DNA of 64,000 nt from Chloroflexota bacterium (GTDB taxonomy: Bacteria > Chloroflexota > Anaerolineae > Promineifilales > Promineifilaceae): assembly GCA_014584575.1 (NCBI GenBank), contig JACTMP010000027.1, positions 124,001 to 188,000 on the forward strand, read 5' to 3'. Positions 26,620 to 34,836 of this stretch are shown one piece after another. A program made the translations under genes and the position numbers. Positions within the stretch are counted from its first letter, which is position 1, and every line of letters begins with the position of its first letter. The notes under the pieces are model-generated. The model did no database searches and was not told the origin of the DNA. It was given only the letters and a program-made list of their open reading frames with translations.

Positions 26620-27846
26620 ATGCTGACAAACGAAGAAACAAGAATTCCTGTCTACTCAGGCGGTGAACAGCCAACCAATGCCAGAGAGGTAGACAAGATC
26701 ACGCCACTGGCACAACTAAACCTGAACTGGACGGAAAAACAGCTACCCCAAAAAAACCGCACCAAACACGTTCATGGTCTCCACCCTTATCTGGGCAAAT
26801 ATGTGCCGCAACTGGTTGAAATTTTCTTGCGGAAATACTTTGAGCCAGGCCAGACTGTCCTGGATCCGTTTGTAGGGTCAGGCACAACATTGGTGCAGGC
26901 CAATGAGTTGGGTATTCATTCTATCGGTTATGATATTTCGGCCTTTAATGTGCTGCTGTGCAAAGTGAAGACGGCTGATTATGATGTCCGGCAGGCGGAA
27001 TTAGAAGCCAAGGACATTCTGGAAAAAACACAAAACGCCAATCGCCCGGCAAATGGACAGCTGAGTTTATGGGCGGAACCAGTGAATCATATTGAGATTC
27101 CCCCAATTGACAGCGCGTATTTACAGGAGTGGTACGCGCCGCAGACCCTCCATGAACTTTTGACTTATCGTCAGCTTATTGAACAAGGGGAGTATCAATA
27201 CAAGGATTTACTCAAGGTCATCTTAACCCGCTCCGCCCGGTCAGCGCGTTTGACCACCCATTTTGATCTCGATTTTCCCAAACGGCCGCAGCGTGAACCG
27301 TATTGGTGTTACAAACATTCACGCACCTGCCAGCCGACGGAAGAGGCGCTGAAATTCCTGGTGCGATACACAACCGATACCATTCATCGCATCAAGGCGT
27401 TTATGCAGGTGCGCACGGACGCGCATGTAACCGTCTGTCATGCCGATAGCCGGGTGGCTGAAATCCCCCAGGCCTATGGCATCATTACCAGCCCGCCCTA
27501 TGTTGGCCTGATTGATTACCATGACCAGCACGCTTACGCCTATCATCTGTTAGACCTGAGCGATAATAGTCATCGGGAAATTGGCCCGGCTTCTTCCGGT
27601 TCGAGCGAAAGAGCCAAACGGCAGTATCAAGAGGATATGGCGCAAGTTTTTCGCAACGTTTCGAAGCAGATGGCCGGTGGCAGTCCCATTATTGTGGTTG
27701 CCGGGGATCGGCATGACCTTTATCCCGAAATTGCTCGCCTGTCTGGGCTTGACGAGGAAGCAGTGTTACAGCGGCATGTAAACCGGCGTACCGGCCGACG
27801 TTCTGGCGAATTTTACGAGTCTATCTTTATCTGGCGAAAACCATAG
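26620..27846 (+). CDS. Site-specific DNA methyltransferase (TSPPY type)
   Basis: This 408-aa amino-methyltransferase (N4-cytosine or N6-adenine) has the SAM-binding motif DPFVGSGTT at 82-90, followed by the catalytic motif TSPPY at 290-294, so motif I precedes motif IV. The region between is long and may hold target recognition. Codon use and GC are lower than in flanking genes. The ATG at 26620 has GGTGAGGA upstream; longer upstream reading frames are rejected because they cross the promoter. It is 13 bases before a TdeIII-like nuclease gene, its likely partner. Serine in SPPY is more usual for N4-cytosine enzymes, but this is not decisive. Confidence 0.85.
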   Translation: MLTNEETRIPVYSGGEQPTNAREVDKITPLAQLNLNWTEKQLPQKNRTKHVHGLHPYLGKYVPQLVEIFLRKYFEPGQTVLDPFVGSGTTLVQANELGIHSIGYDISAFNVLLCKVKTADYDVRQAELEAKDILEKTQNANRPANGQLSLWAEPVNHIEIPPIDSAYLQEWYAPQTLHELLTYRQLIEQGEYQYKDLLKVILTRSARSARLTTHFDLDFPKRPQREPYWCYKHSRTCQPTEEALKFLVRYTTDTIHRIKAFMQVRTDAHVTVCHADSRVAEIPQAYGIITSPPYVGLIDYHDQHAYAYHLLDLSDNSHREIGPASSGSSERAKRQYQEDMAQVFRNVSKQMAGGSPIIVVAGDRHDLYPEIARLSGLDEEAVLQRHVNRRTGRRSGEFYESIFIWRKP

Positions 27847-27859
27847 GGCTAAATTAACT

Positions 27860-28696
27860 ATGTCACAAGAGAGCATGAAACTGGCTATCCAAGCTGTCAT
27901 CGCAGAAATGATGGAGCGGATAATGAACAAAGTGATCTATGAGGATCCTTTTAACATGGATAAGTTTCAGGCTATCAAGCCATTGTATGCAGCTTTGGTG
28001 CCAACCGAGATATTCAAAGGTTCGCATTTTGAACGCAGATTTGTAACCCCCTTTGGCAGCGCCTGGGAAAAATTAGCAGTTGTTGCGGCAAATGAGGGGA
28101 TAGGGCACGGTGAAATTGGCTATCAGATTCGAGGCGTAGTCAGAGAAGGAAGGTTGCAGCGCATTACAGAGATACTCAACCGTCTCGAACACCGATCAAG
28201 AGGTAGTCAGGAAAGACAAAGACCGGATTGGGAGAAAGAATTAGCCTACATAAAGCAGGGAAAGGGCGAATATATTCCGGTTACCGTTATCTGCGACGTT
28301 TATGCTGTTAATCAGCAAACAGGCGAAAGATTTGCCTTTGAGCTGAAAGCCCCATTGCCGAACAGCGACCAGACCAAAGTCAGCAAAGAGAAAATATTTA
28401 AGTTGCATTGCATGGAACCGCCTCAGGTCGAGGGCGCCTATTATGCGCTGCCCTACAACCCCTACGGTACGCGGGACGGTTATGCCTGGAGCTTCCCGGC
28501 GCGATGGTTCAACATGAAAGAGGATGAAGCCGTGTTAATTGGCGACGAGTTTTGGGAGAAAATCGGTGGTATAGGCACATATCAAGCTTTTATTGAGGCA
28601 GTTAATGAGATCGGCCGTGAGTACAAAGAACGTATTTACCGGGAATACCTGGGGATTGAACCGCCTGCCGAGGCGTTCAAGGACACTCTGCACTGA
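27860..28696 (+). CDS. TdeIII-like type II restriction endonuclease
   Basis: This 278-aa protein resembles the TdeIII family, whose founding member cuts GGNCC. The probable PD-(D/E)XK core is CDVYAVNQQTGERFAFELKA (Asp near 151, then Glu-x-Lys in FELK), followed by a conserved-looking SDQTKVSKEKIFKL. The C-terminal part has aromatic-rich ALPYNPYGTRDGYAWSF. It sits immediately after a DNA methyltransferase gene, as expected for a type II system. The family name rests on memory of motifs and was not checked by search; the actual recognition site is unknown. Confidence 0.65.
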   Translation: MSQESMKLAIQAVIAEMMERIMNKVIYEDPFNMDKFQAIKPLYAALVPTEIFKGSHFERRFVTPFGSAWEKLAVVAANEGIGHGEIGYQIRGVVREGRLQRITEILNRLEHRSRGSQERQRPDWEKELAYIKQGKGEYIPVTVICDVYAVNQQTGERFAFELKAPLPNSDQTKVSKEKIFKLHCMEPPQVEGAYYALPYNPYGTRDGYAWSFPARWFNMKEDEAVLIGDEFWEKIGGIGTYQAFIEAVNEIGREYKERIYREYLGIEPPAEAFKDTLH

Positions 28697-28727
28697 ATTT
28701 CAGCCTGATTGGAGATGGAGACGACAA

Positions 28728-29480
28728 GTGAATCCGTTTGATTTCGAGGAAGTTGATAAGTTCATTGAAGTACAGCTTATAGATTTCTATCGGCAACGTC
28801 TCCAAATTTTGGGTGAACTGAAGTTGGATGACTTGTTTGAAACGAATCCTTATCTCTTTTTGGCCAAAAATACTGGGGTGGCTGCGAAATTAGTGATAGG
28901 GTTGCTGGAGAATTTCCTGGCAGCGTCCGAGGCTGAGTTGTTTGATAGTTTTTTGGTGAATTTGGCGAAATTTGTGGCGGGGGTGGCGAGTAACGGCCGT
29001 AAATCCTCCATCCCCGGTATAGACCTTGAGTTTGAATCCAATGGCGTTTACTGCCTTGTGGCCATTAAACCCAATCCTGATTGGGGCAACAGCTTTCAAC
29101 AAGATGACTTGAAGTACAATTTCCAGCAGGCAGTCAAACAAGTAAAAGAATCACGACCGAACATGCCCATACAACCAGTTTGGGGTAGCTGTTATGGAAA
29201 AGCGGCGACAAGCCAACTGCCCTATTGCCTGAAAGTCGAAGGGCAAAATTTCTGGTACTTCATCACCCAGAACGAAGAATTTTATGTTGCTATTATCGAG
29301 CGGATTAGTTGCCACCTTCAAGCACACAATGAATTTTTCAACCAACAAAAATCAGCCGCTATCAATCGCTTCTGCCTTGAATTTATCAACCGGTTTTGCG
29401 ATAAGCGCGGTGCGATTGATTGGGTAAAGCTCGTGGAATTTAACAGCGGCAACTTCGATTTAGACAAGTTTATCAGGTGA
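28728..29480 (+). CDS. PmeII-family type II restriction endonuclease
   Basis: This 250-aa protein fits the PmeII nuclease family: NPYLFLAKN near the N-terminus, a PD-(D/E)XK core PGIDLEF...LVAIK with PNPDWGNSFQQ directly after, and a C-terminal INRFCLEFINRFCDKRGAID followed by WVKLVEFNSG. GTG 28728 is preferred because GGAGATGGAG precedes it; the longer in-frame extension overlaps the previous gene. The gene is 7 bases before the second methyltransferase gene, its likely partner. Confidence 0.75.
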   Translation: MNPFDFEEVDKFIEVQLIDFYRQRLQILGELKLDDLFETNPYLFLAKNTGVAAKLVIGLLENFLAASEAELFDSFLVNLAKFVAGVASNGRKSSIPGIDLEFESNGVYCLVAIKPNPDWGNSFQQDDLKYNFQQAVKQVKESRPNMPIQPVWGSCYGKAATSQLPYCLKVEGQNFWYFITQNEEFYVAIIERISCHLQAHNEFFNQQKSAAINRFCLEFINRFCDKRGAIDWVKLVEFNSGNFDLDKFIR

Positions 29481-29487
29481 TAACATT

Positions 29488-30876
29488 ATGAGATCGGATC
29501 CGCCAGACCAGACTCTCGCTCATGCTTCCGCCGAAAATGTGAGGGCAGCAATTCTAATGACAACAGAGGAAAGCACCTCTGGTCAGACTGATTATCTGCA
29601 AGTCAACGGGGATATTCCGGTAGATTTGGCCGATGGTGCTTTTGTATCCGTCAATCGGGAGACGCCGCCGAAAATATATCAGCTTGGGTTTCAGCCGGCC
29701 CGGTCTATCCCTGAAATCCCGCGCTGGTTTCTGCGCAAATATGCTGACGCTTCATTTCAGATATTAGACCCCTTTGCTGGCGCGGGCACAACCATCATAG
29801 AAGGTCTGCGTGCGGGTGTTTCCGTTTTTTGGCTCGACTATCATCCATTGAGCCGCCTTATTTGCCAGGTCAAGACGGCCGACTTTTCCAGTTCTGAGAT
29901 TAGACAGACGGCAGCCCAAATTGTGCAAGGGGCGGCTACGCAAAAGAGCGCCCCCCAGACCGTTCATTTTGCCAACAAGGATTTCTGGTTTCAAAAACCG
30001 GTGCAGGAGGGTTTGGAGATAGTGCGAGAGCATATTGCGACGGCCGATGTGCATATCCAACCTGTGCTGTGGCTGGCTTTTGCCGCAACGGTTAGAAAAA
30101 CATCGGATATGAACGATGGCATGATCCTGGCGGCCAAACGCGCACACGTGCAGGCCATTCCGCAACGGACACGCGCGGATGTTTTTGCCCAGTTTCAAAC
30201 CTACGTGAACAAAGCGGCGGAAGCGATTAGCGAATGGGGCGATACGGTTAACGGCGCCAGGCAAAAAGCCGTAGAACTCCCGATACATGATGCGCGGGTG
30301 TTAGATGGCAGCCCAATGGTTGACGCGGTGCTAACGTCTCCACCCTATATCAATGCCATAGATTATGTGTGGGCGTCAAAATTTGAGCTTCATTGGTTGG
30401 GGATGGTATCTAGTGATGAAGACCGACTGACCCTTTACAAAAAAGAGATCGGAACGGAACGTTTTGCCAGAAAAGAGTATGTTGAACTTGGGCAAACGGG
30501 AAACAGCCATCTGGACAGGCTGATAGAGGCGATATATACAGGCGAAAAATATAAAGCATCGAAGGGACAAAATGCGCTGAGAGCCAGGGTGGTGTACCAA
30601 TACTTTGTGGATATGCAGAGGCATTTCGCCAGCAGTTTTGAACACTTAAGGCCGGGTGGATATTATTGTTTTACTGTGGGTGATGTGAGCCGGATATGTG
30701 GTGTTGATGTTCCGGTGGCCGATATTCTGGTGGAATTGGCCCGTGAAATCGGCTTTACGATGGTTTCTCATTTTCACCTGCTGCTGAAAAACCGCAAACT
30801 GAACATTCCCCGGAATGTCAATTGGGCCGGTACTATCAAGCATGATACGGCCGTTGTCCTGCGGAAACCTATGTGA
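29488..30876 (+). CDS. Second site-specific DNA methyltransferase (TSPPY type)
   Basis: This 462-aa protein has DPFAGAGTT at 94-102 and TSPPY at 283-287, in the same order and with similar spacing to the first methyltransferase. It also shares CQVKTADFSSSEIRQ-like sequence after motif I. The two may be distant paralogues. Most of the N-terminal 50 residues are extra. ATG 29488 follows AGGTGA. Its stop codon overlaps the start of the ApaLI-like nuclease gene (TGATG), so the two are probably translated together. Confidence 0.85.
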   Translation: MRSDPPDQTLAHASAENVRAAILMTTEESTSGQTDYLQVNGDIPVDLADGAFVSVNRETPPKIYQLGFQPARSIPEIPRWFLRKYADASFQILDPFAGAGTTIIEGLRAGVSVFWLDYHPLSRLICQVKTADFSSSEIRQTAAQIVQGAATQKSAPQTVHFANKDFWFQKPVQEGLEIVREHIATADVHIQPVLWLAFAATVRKTSDMNDGMILAAKRAHVQAIPQRTRADVFAQFQTYVNKAAEAISEWGDTVNGARQKAVELPIHDARVLDGSPMVDAVLTSPPYINAIDYVWASKFELHWLGMVSSDEDRLTLYKKEIGTERFARKEYVELGQTGNSHLDRLIEAIYTGEKYKASKGQNALRARVVYQYFVDMQRHFASSFEHLRPGGYYCFTVGDVSRICGVDVPVADILVELAREIGFTMVSHFHLLLKNRKLNIPRNVNWAGTIKHDTAVVLRKPM

Positions 30877-31445
30877 TGACCACGAAGCCAATCTTTGACC
30901 AGGTTAACCAATCCCTTCAAGCCATTCTGGAACAGTACGGCAAATCATTTGCCCAAAAAGCATTTGTAGATGAATCCCTTGAAGAAGATCACCTCATGCT
31001 TGTCTTTGGATTGACGCAAGAAATCAAAGCAGGAAATAAGCAGTATTGGGGCAGAGAATTAGGTATGTGCTGGCAGCGTTTGGTCACAGAATTGTGTCGT
31101 CAAACTTGCGCCGACTTCGGCGAACCGATTCGAGAGGGAGCAGATGTATTATGTGACCTGGTAGTGGGAAATCAGGCAATTGACACCAAATATCGAATCG
31201 GATCGGGCGATTCGGGAACGTTGAAGAAGTTTAGGCAATATGGGTTGAAGCTCACTGAATCCGGTTACAGACCAGTCTTGTTGATTTTGCGAACCGACAA
31301 TTTACCAGCCGCCATTACTGCCTGCATCGCTGGTGGTTGGCATGTTGTGGTAGGCGACGATTCGTATCATTATCTGCAAACGATGACAGGTTTTGACTTG
31401 AAGGCGTGGCTGCAATCAAAAAAGGGAAAGTTAGCGCCAAAGTGA
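30876..31445 (+). CDS. ApaLI-like restriction endonuclease
   Basis: This 189-aa protein resembles the ApaLI family (ApaLI cuts GTGCAC). Key segments are YWGRELGMCWQRLVTELC, EPIREGADVLCDLVVGN and AIDTKYRIGSGDSGTLKKF. The last contains the (D/E)xK of a PD-(D/E)XK nuclease core. The start ATG overlaps the TGA of the methyltransferase gene by one base. Its stop overlaps GTG 31442 of an unrelated carboxylase gene. No third methyltransferase is present, so either the second methyltransferase protects its site or protection is absent or elsewhere. Family assignment is from motif memory only. Confidence 0.65.
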   Translation: MTTKPIFDQVNQSLQAILEQYGKSFAQKAFVDESLEEDHLMLVFGLTQEIKAGNKQYWGRELGMCWQRLVTELCRQTCADFGEPIREGADVLCDLVVGNQAIDTKYRIGSGDSGTLKKFRQYGLKLTESGYRPVLLILRTDNLPAAITACIAGGWHVVVGDDSYHYLQTMTGFDLKAWLQSKKGKLAPK

Positions 31446-33043
31446 ATCACCAATCCAAAATAAATCCCCGCAGTGAAGAGTTCAAACAGAATCAGGCCGC
31501 GATGCAGCAGTTGGTTGACCAGCTTAACGAGCGGCTGGCGCAGGTGAGCGCGGGCGGCGGCGAACGTGGCGCGCGCAAGCTGCGCGACCAGGGCAAATTG
31601 CTGCCCCGCGAACGGTTGGAACTGCTGCTCGACCCCGGTACGCCGTTTCTGGAGCTGTCGCCGCTGGCGGCCTGGGGCATGTATAACGATGAGTCACCGT
31701 CTGCGTCTAACATCACCGGCATTGGTGTGGTGTCGGGCGTGGAGTGCATGGTGTTTGTTAATGACCCCACGGTGAAGGGTGGCTCGGTCTACCCCATGAC
31801 GCTGCAAAAGACGCTGCGGGCGCAGGCGATTGCCCAGGAAAACCGGCTGCCGTGCCTCAGCCTGGTGGAGTCGGCCGGGGCCAATTTGTTGTTTCAGGAC
31901 GAGATTTTCATTTTGGGTGGGCGCAGTTTTGCTAACCAAGCGCGGATGAGCGCGTTGGGCATCCCCCAGATTTCGCTGGTGTTTGGTTCGTCTACGGCCG
32001 GAGGGGCCTATGTGCCGGGCATGAGCGACTACACGGTGTTTGTGCGTGGGCAGGCGTATGCTTACCTGGGTGGGCCGCCGCTGGTGAAGATGGCCACGGG
32101 CGAGGAGACGGATGATGAGACGTTGGGCGGGGCGACGATGCACGCGCAGGCGTCGGGGCTGGCCGATTATCTGGCGGCGGATGATGCGGATGCGGTGCGC
32201 ATAGGGCGGCGGATTGTGGCGCAATTGAGAAGTGAAAAGGTGAACGGCCGTCGCCAATCCCCAACTCTGCCCGCCTATGACCCCGACGAACTGCTAGGCG
32301 TCATCCCCGCCGACCCGAAAATCCCCTTCGACATCCGCGAAATCATCATCCGCCTGGTGGACGGCTCCGACTTTTTTGAGTTCAAACCGGAGTATGGGCC
32401 AACGTTGGTCTGCGGCCATGCCTATCTGAACGGCTGGCCGGTGGGCATCATCGGCAATAACGGTATTCTGTTCTCGGAAAGTGCCAACAAAGCGGCGCAG
32501 TTCATCCAGCTATGCAACCAGAGCCGCACGCCGCTGATTTATCTGCAAAACATCACCGGCTTCATGGTGGGCACAAAGTATGAACGGGAGGGGATTATCA
32601 AGTATGGCAGCCAGATGATCAACGCGGTAGCTACCAGCAGCGTACCCCAATTTTCGGTGATCGTGGGCGGCAGTTATGGCGCGGGCAATTATGCCATGTG
32701 TGGCCGGGCGTATGATCCGCGCTTCTTGTGGACGTGGCCGAACAGCCGGGTGGCGGTGATGGGCGGCGAGCAGGCGGCGGGGGTGCTGGCGATTGTGCAG
32801 GAGCAGCAGGCGCGGCGGCGGGGGCAGGAACCAGACCAGAATGCCATTCAAATGCTGCAAATGATGACGCGGCAGAAGTTTGAAAAGGAATCTGACCCTT
32901 ATTATGCCACCGCCCGGCTGTGGGATGACGGCATCATTGACCCACGAGATACCCGGCAGGCGTTGAGCATTGGCCTCTCGGCGGCGCACAATGTGGACTT
33001 TATCACAGCGGGCGCGCCACGGTATGGTGTGTTTCGGATGTGA
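31442..33043 (+). CDS. Biotin-dependent acyl-CoA carboxylase, carboxyltransferase (beta) subunit
   Basis: The 533-aa subunit transfers carboxylate from biotin to an acyl-CoA. It has the two crotonase-like halves, with FLELSPLAAWGMY, VKGGSVYPMTLQKTLRAQ, STAGGAYVPGMSDY and GGSYGAGNYAMCGRAYDP. The overall pattern is closest to methylcrotonyl-CoA or related acyl-CoA carboxylases rather than acetyl-CoA carboxylase. The partner biotin-bearing alpha subunit is at 37114-39090. GTG 31442 overlaps the stop of the ApaLI-like gene by four bases. The original leader may have been lost when the restriction island arrived. Leucine or other branched acyl-CoA breakdown is likely given the nearby acyl-CoA dehydrogenase. 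Confidence 0.85.
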   Translation: MNHQSKINPRSEEFKQNQAAMQQLVDQLNERLAQVSAGGGERGARKLRDQGKLLPRERLELLLDPGTPFLELSPLAAWGMYNDESPSASNITGIGVVSGVECMVFVNDPTVKGGSVYPMTLQKTLRAQAIAQENRLPCLSLVESAGANLLFQDEIFILGGRSFANQARMSALGIPQISLVFGSSTAGGAYVPGMSDYTVFVRGQAYAYLGGPPLVKMATGEETDDETLGGATMHAQASGLADYLAADDADAVRIGRRIVAQLRSEKVNGRRQSPTLPAYDPDELLGVIPADPKIPFDIREIIIRLVDGSDFFEFKPEYGPTLVCGHAYLNGWPVGIIGNNGILFSESANKAAQFIQLCNQSRTPLIYLQNITGFMVGTKYEREGIIKYGSQMINAVATSSVPQFSVIVGGSYGAGNYAMCGRAYDPRFLWTWPNSRVAVMGGEQAAGVLAIVQEQQARRRGQEPDQNAIQMLQMMTRQKFEKESDPYYATARLWDDGIIDPRDTRQALSIGLSAAHNVDFITAGAPRYGVFRM

Positions 33044-33151
33044 TCCGCGAATGGCGCGAATGAGCGTGAAGATGAATTTGTTGCACGGCCGTCACCTCAC
33101 AGGTAAATTTCATTTATCTTAAAAATTTCTTCATTAAAAGGAAAGTAACGT

Positions 33152-33739
33152 ATGAAAAAGTTAGCTGTTCTTCTGGTAGTGGTCTTGATGGCCGGGTGGC
33201 TGGCAGCCTGTGGTGGTTCTGGTGGTAATACAACCAGTAATACGGGCGCCACTGCCGCAACGGCCGTGGAGTCGTCATCAGCAGTTTCGTCCTCTAACAA
33301 CTCGTCCTCTTCATCCTCATCTTCTTCATCATCTTCTGCTTCGCCGTCTGATTCGTCGCCGCCAACGGCCACCTCCCGACCGGCTCCGACCCCCACGTCT
33401 ACGGCCGCAGCCGGTGTGGACGCCGAAACCGGCCTGGCCATTAACCCCAACCCGGCGCCGCAGTCCGGCAAGTTTTTGGTGGTTGGCCCGGTCACGGCCG
33501 TGAACGCCATTCCTCAGGACAAACCCACCTTTACCGTCCGCATTCCCGGCGGTGGTTCCTACACTATCTATCCCCAACCCTTGCTGCAAATTTTGACGGA
33601 TGAAGGCAATCCCTTGAAACCACATGAGTATCGTCCTGGCCTGGTGATACGGGCGACGGTGGAGTTTGACCCCACCGTTGCCGCCGGTACACCCGGTTTT
33701 AAGACGGATGATATGATAGTGGTGTTGAACCAGGAGTAA
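33152..33739 (+). CDS. Lipoprotein with Ser-rich linker, unknown function
   Basis: This 195-aa protein has a lipoprotein signal ending in LAAC (Cys20). A Ser/Thr/Pro linker follows (about 45-95, including a run of ten serines), then a C-terminal domain of about 95 residues with VVGPVTAVNAIPQDKPTFTV and GLVIRATVEFDPTV. The globular part looks beta-rich and may be a small OB-like fold. AAAAGGAAAG lies before ATG 33152. It is not related by sequence to its neighbours. Confidence 0.7.
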   Translation: MKKLAVLLVVVLMAGWLAACGGSGGNTTSNTGATAATAVESSSAVSSSNNSSSSSSSSSSSSASPSDSSPPTATSRPAPTPTSTAAAGVDAETGLAINPNPAPQSGKFLVVGPVTAVNAIPQDKPTFTVRIPGGGSYTIYPQPLLQILTDEGNPLKPHEYRPGLVIRATVEFDPTVAAGTPGFKTDDMIVVLNQE

Positions 33740-33752
33740 GGCAGCGACGGCC

Positions 33753-34775
33753 GTGAAGTTTGACACCACCCTCCTTGTCCACGATCTGGCCGAAATGCCC
33801 GCGTATACGCAGGCGGCGGAAGCGTTGGGGTTTGATGGCATCTGGACGGCCGAAACCAACCACGATGTCTTCCTGCCGTTGACGCTGGCGGCGGAACACA
33901 GCCAGCGGGTACACCTGGGCACGGCCATCGCCGTGGCTTTTCCGCGCACCCCCACCATCCTGGCGCACCTGGCCTGGGACCTGGCAAAGTATAGTCACGG
34001 CCGTTTCATTCTCGGTCTTGGCCCCCAGGTGAAAGCCCACAATGTGCTGCGCCTGGGCGTGAAGTGGGACAAGCCGGTGAAGCGCATGCGCGAGACCATC
34101 CAGGCCATCCATGCCCTGTGGGATTGCTGGCAGCATGACAAACCGCTCAACTTTGAGGGGGAGTTTTTCCTGCTCAAGCTGATGACTCCCTTTTTCAGCC
34201 CCGGCCCCATCGAATACCCCAACCCACCCATCTACATTGCCGCCGTGAACGAACAAATGCTGCGGTTGGCGGGCGAATTGTGCGAGGGGGCACATTTGCA
34301 CGCCATCCATTCGGTGAAATACTTCGATGAGTACGCCCTGCCCCATATTGAGGCGGGGCTGGCCAAAAGTGGCCGGGCGCGGGCCGATTTCAGTGTGAAT
34401 ACGGCCGTGTTCGCCATTCCCACCGACGATCCCGATTATGCCGCCTGGGCCGAAGGGTTCGTTAAACAGCAAATCTCCTTCTATATGAGTACACCCGCTT
34501 ACCGGGTGCTGGCGGAACTGCATGGCTGGCAGGAGACGGCGAAGGAGTTGAGCGTGTTGGCACGTAACGGCCGTTGGGCCGATATGCCCGCCCTCATCAA
34601 TGACAATATCCTGGACACCATTGCCGTCACCGGTACCTGGGCGGAGTTGCCCGGTATTGTGCAGCAGCGGTACGGCCGTCGTATAGACCGCCTCAGCTAC
34701 TACCTGCCCTACGTGCCCGGCCAAAATGAAGACGGCTGGCGGGCGACGATTGCCGGATTCAAGAACCGTTCGTAG
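33753..34775 (+). CDS. LLM-class flavin or F420-dependent oxidoreductase
   Basis: The 340-aa protein is a luciferase-like monooxygenase fold, resembling the TIGR03617 F420-type subgroup: KFDTTLLVHDLAEMPAYTQ, GFDGIWTAETNHDVFLPL, RVHLGTAIAVAFPRTP and HGRFILGLGPQVKAHN. The cofactor could be F420 or FMN. GTG 33753 is inside an ACGGCCGTG motif copy, with AGGAG some 16 bases away, so the start is uncertain by a few codons. The stop codon lies in the left arm of a perfect 23-bp hairpin. Confidence 0.8.
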   Translation: MKFDTTLLVHDLAEMPAYTQAAEALGFDGIWTAETNHDVFLPLTLAAEHSQRVHLGTAIAVAFPRTPTILAHLAWDLAKYSHGRFILGLGPQVKAHNVLRLGVKWDKPVKRMRETIQAIHALWDCWQHDKPLNFEGEFFLLKLMTPFFSPGPIEYPNPPIYIAAVNEQMLRLAGELCEGAHLHAIHSVKYFDEYALPHIEAGLAKSGRARADFSVNTAVFAIPTDDPDYAAWAEGFVKQQISFYMSTPAYRVLAELHGWQETAKELSVLARNGRWADMPALINDNILDTIAVTGTWAELPGIVQQRYGRRIDRLSYYLPYVPGQNEDGWRATIAGFKNRS

Positions 34776-34821
34776 TAGGCGATTTATCGCCCTCTTACGG
34801 CGATAAATCGCCTACTACGAA
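34769..34821. repeat. Perfect 23-bp hairpin
   Basis: The left arm 34769-34791 (TTCGTAGTAGGCGATTTATC plus GCC) and the right arm 34799-34821 are exact inverse complements around a 7-base loop. The stop codon of the upstream gene is inside the left arm. There is no T-run, so it is not a classical terminator. Confidence 0.9.
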
Positions 34822-34836
34822 CGAGTACGAAAACAT

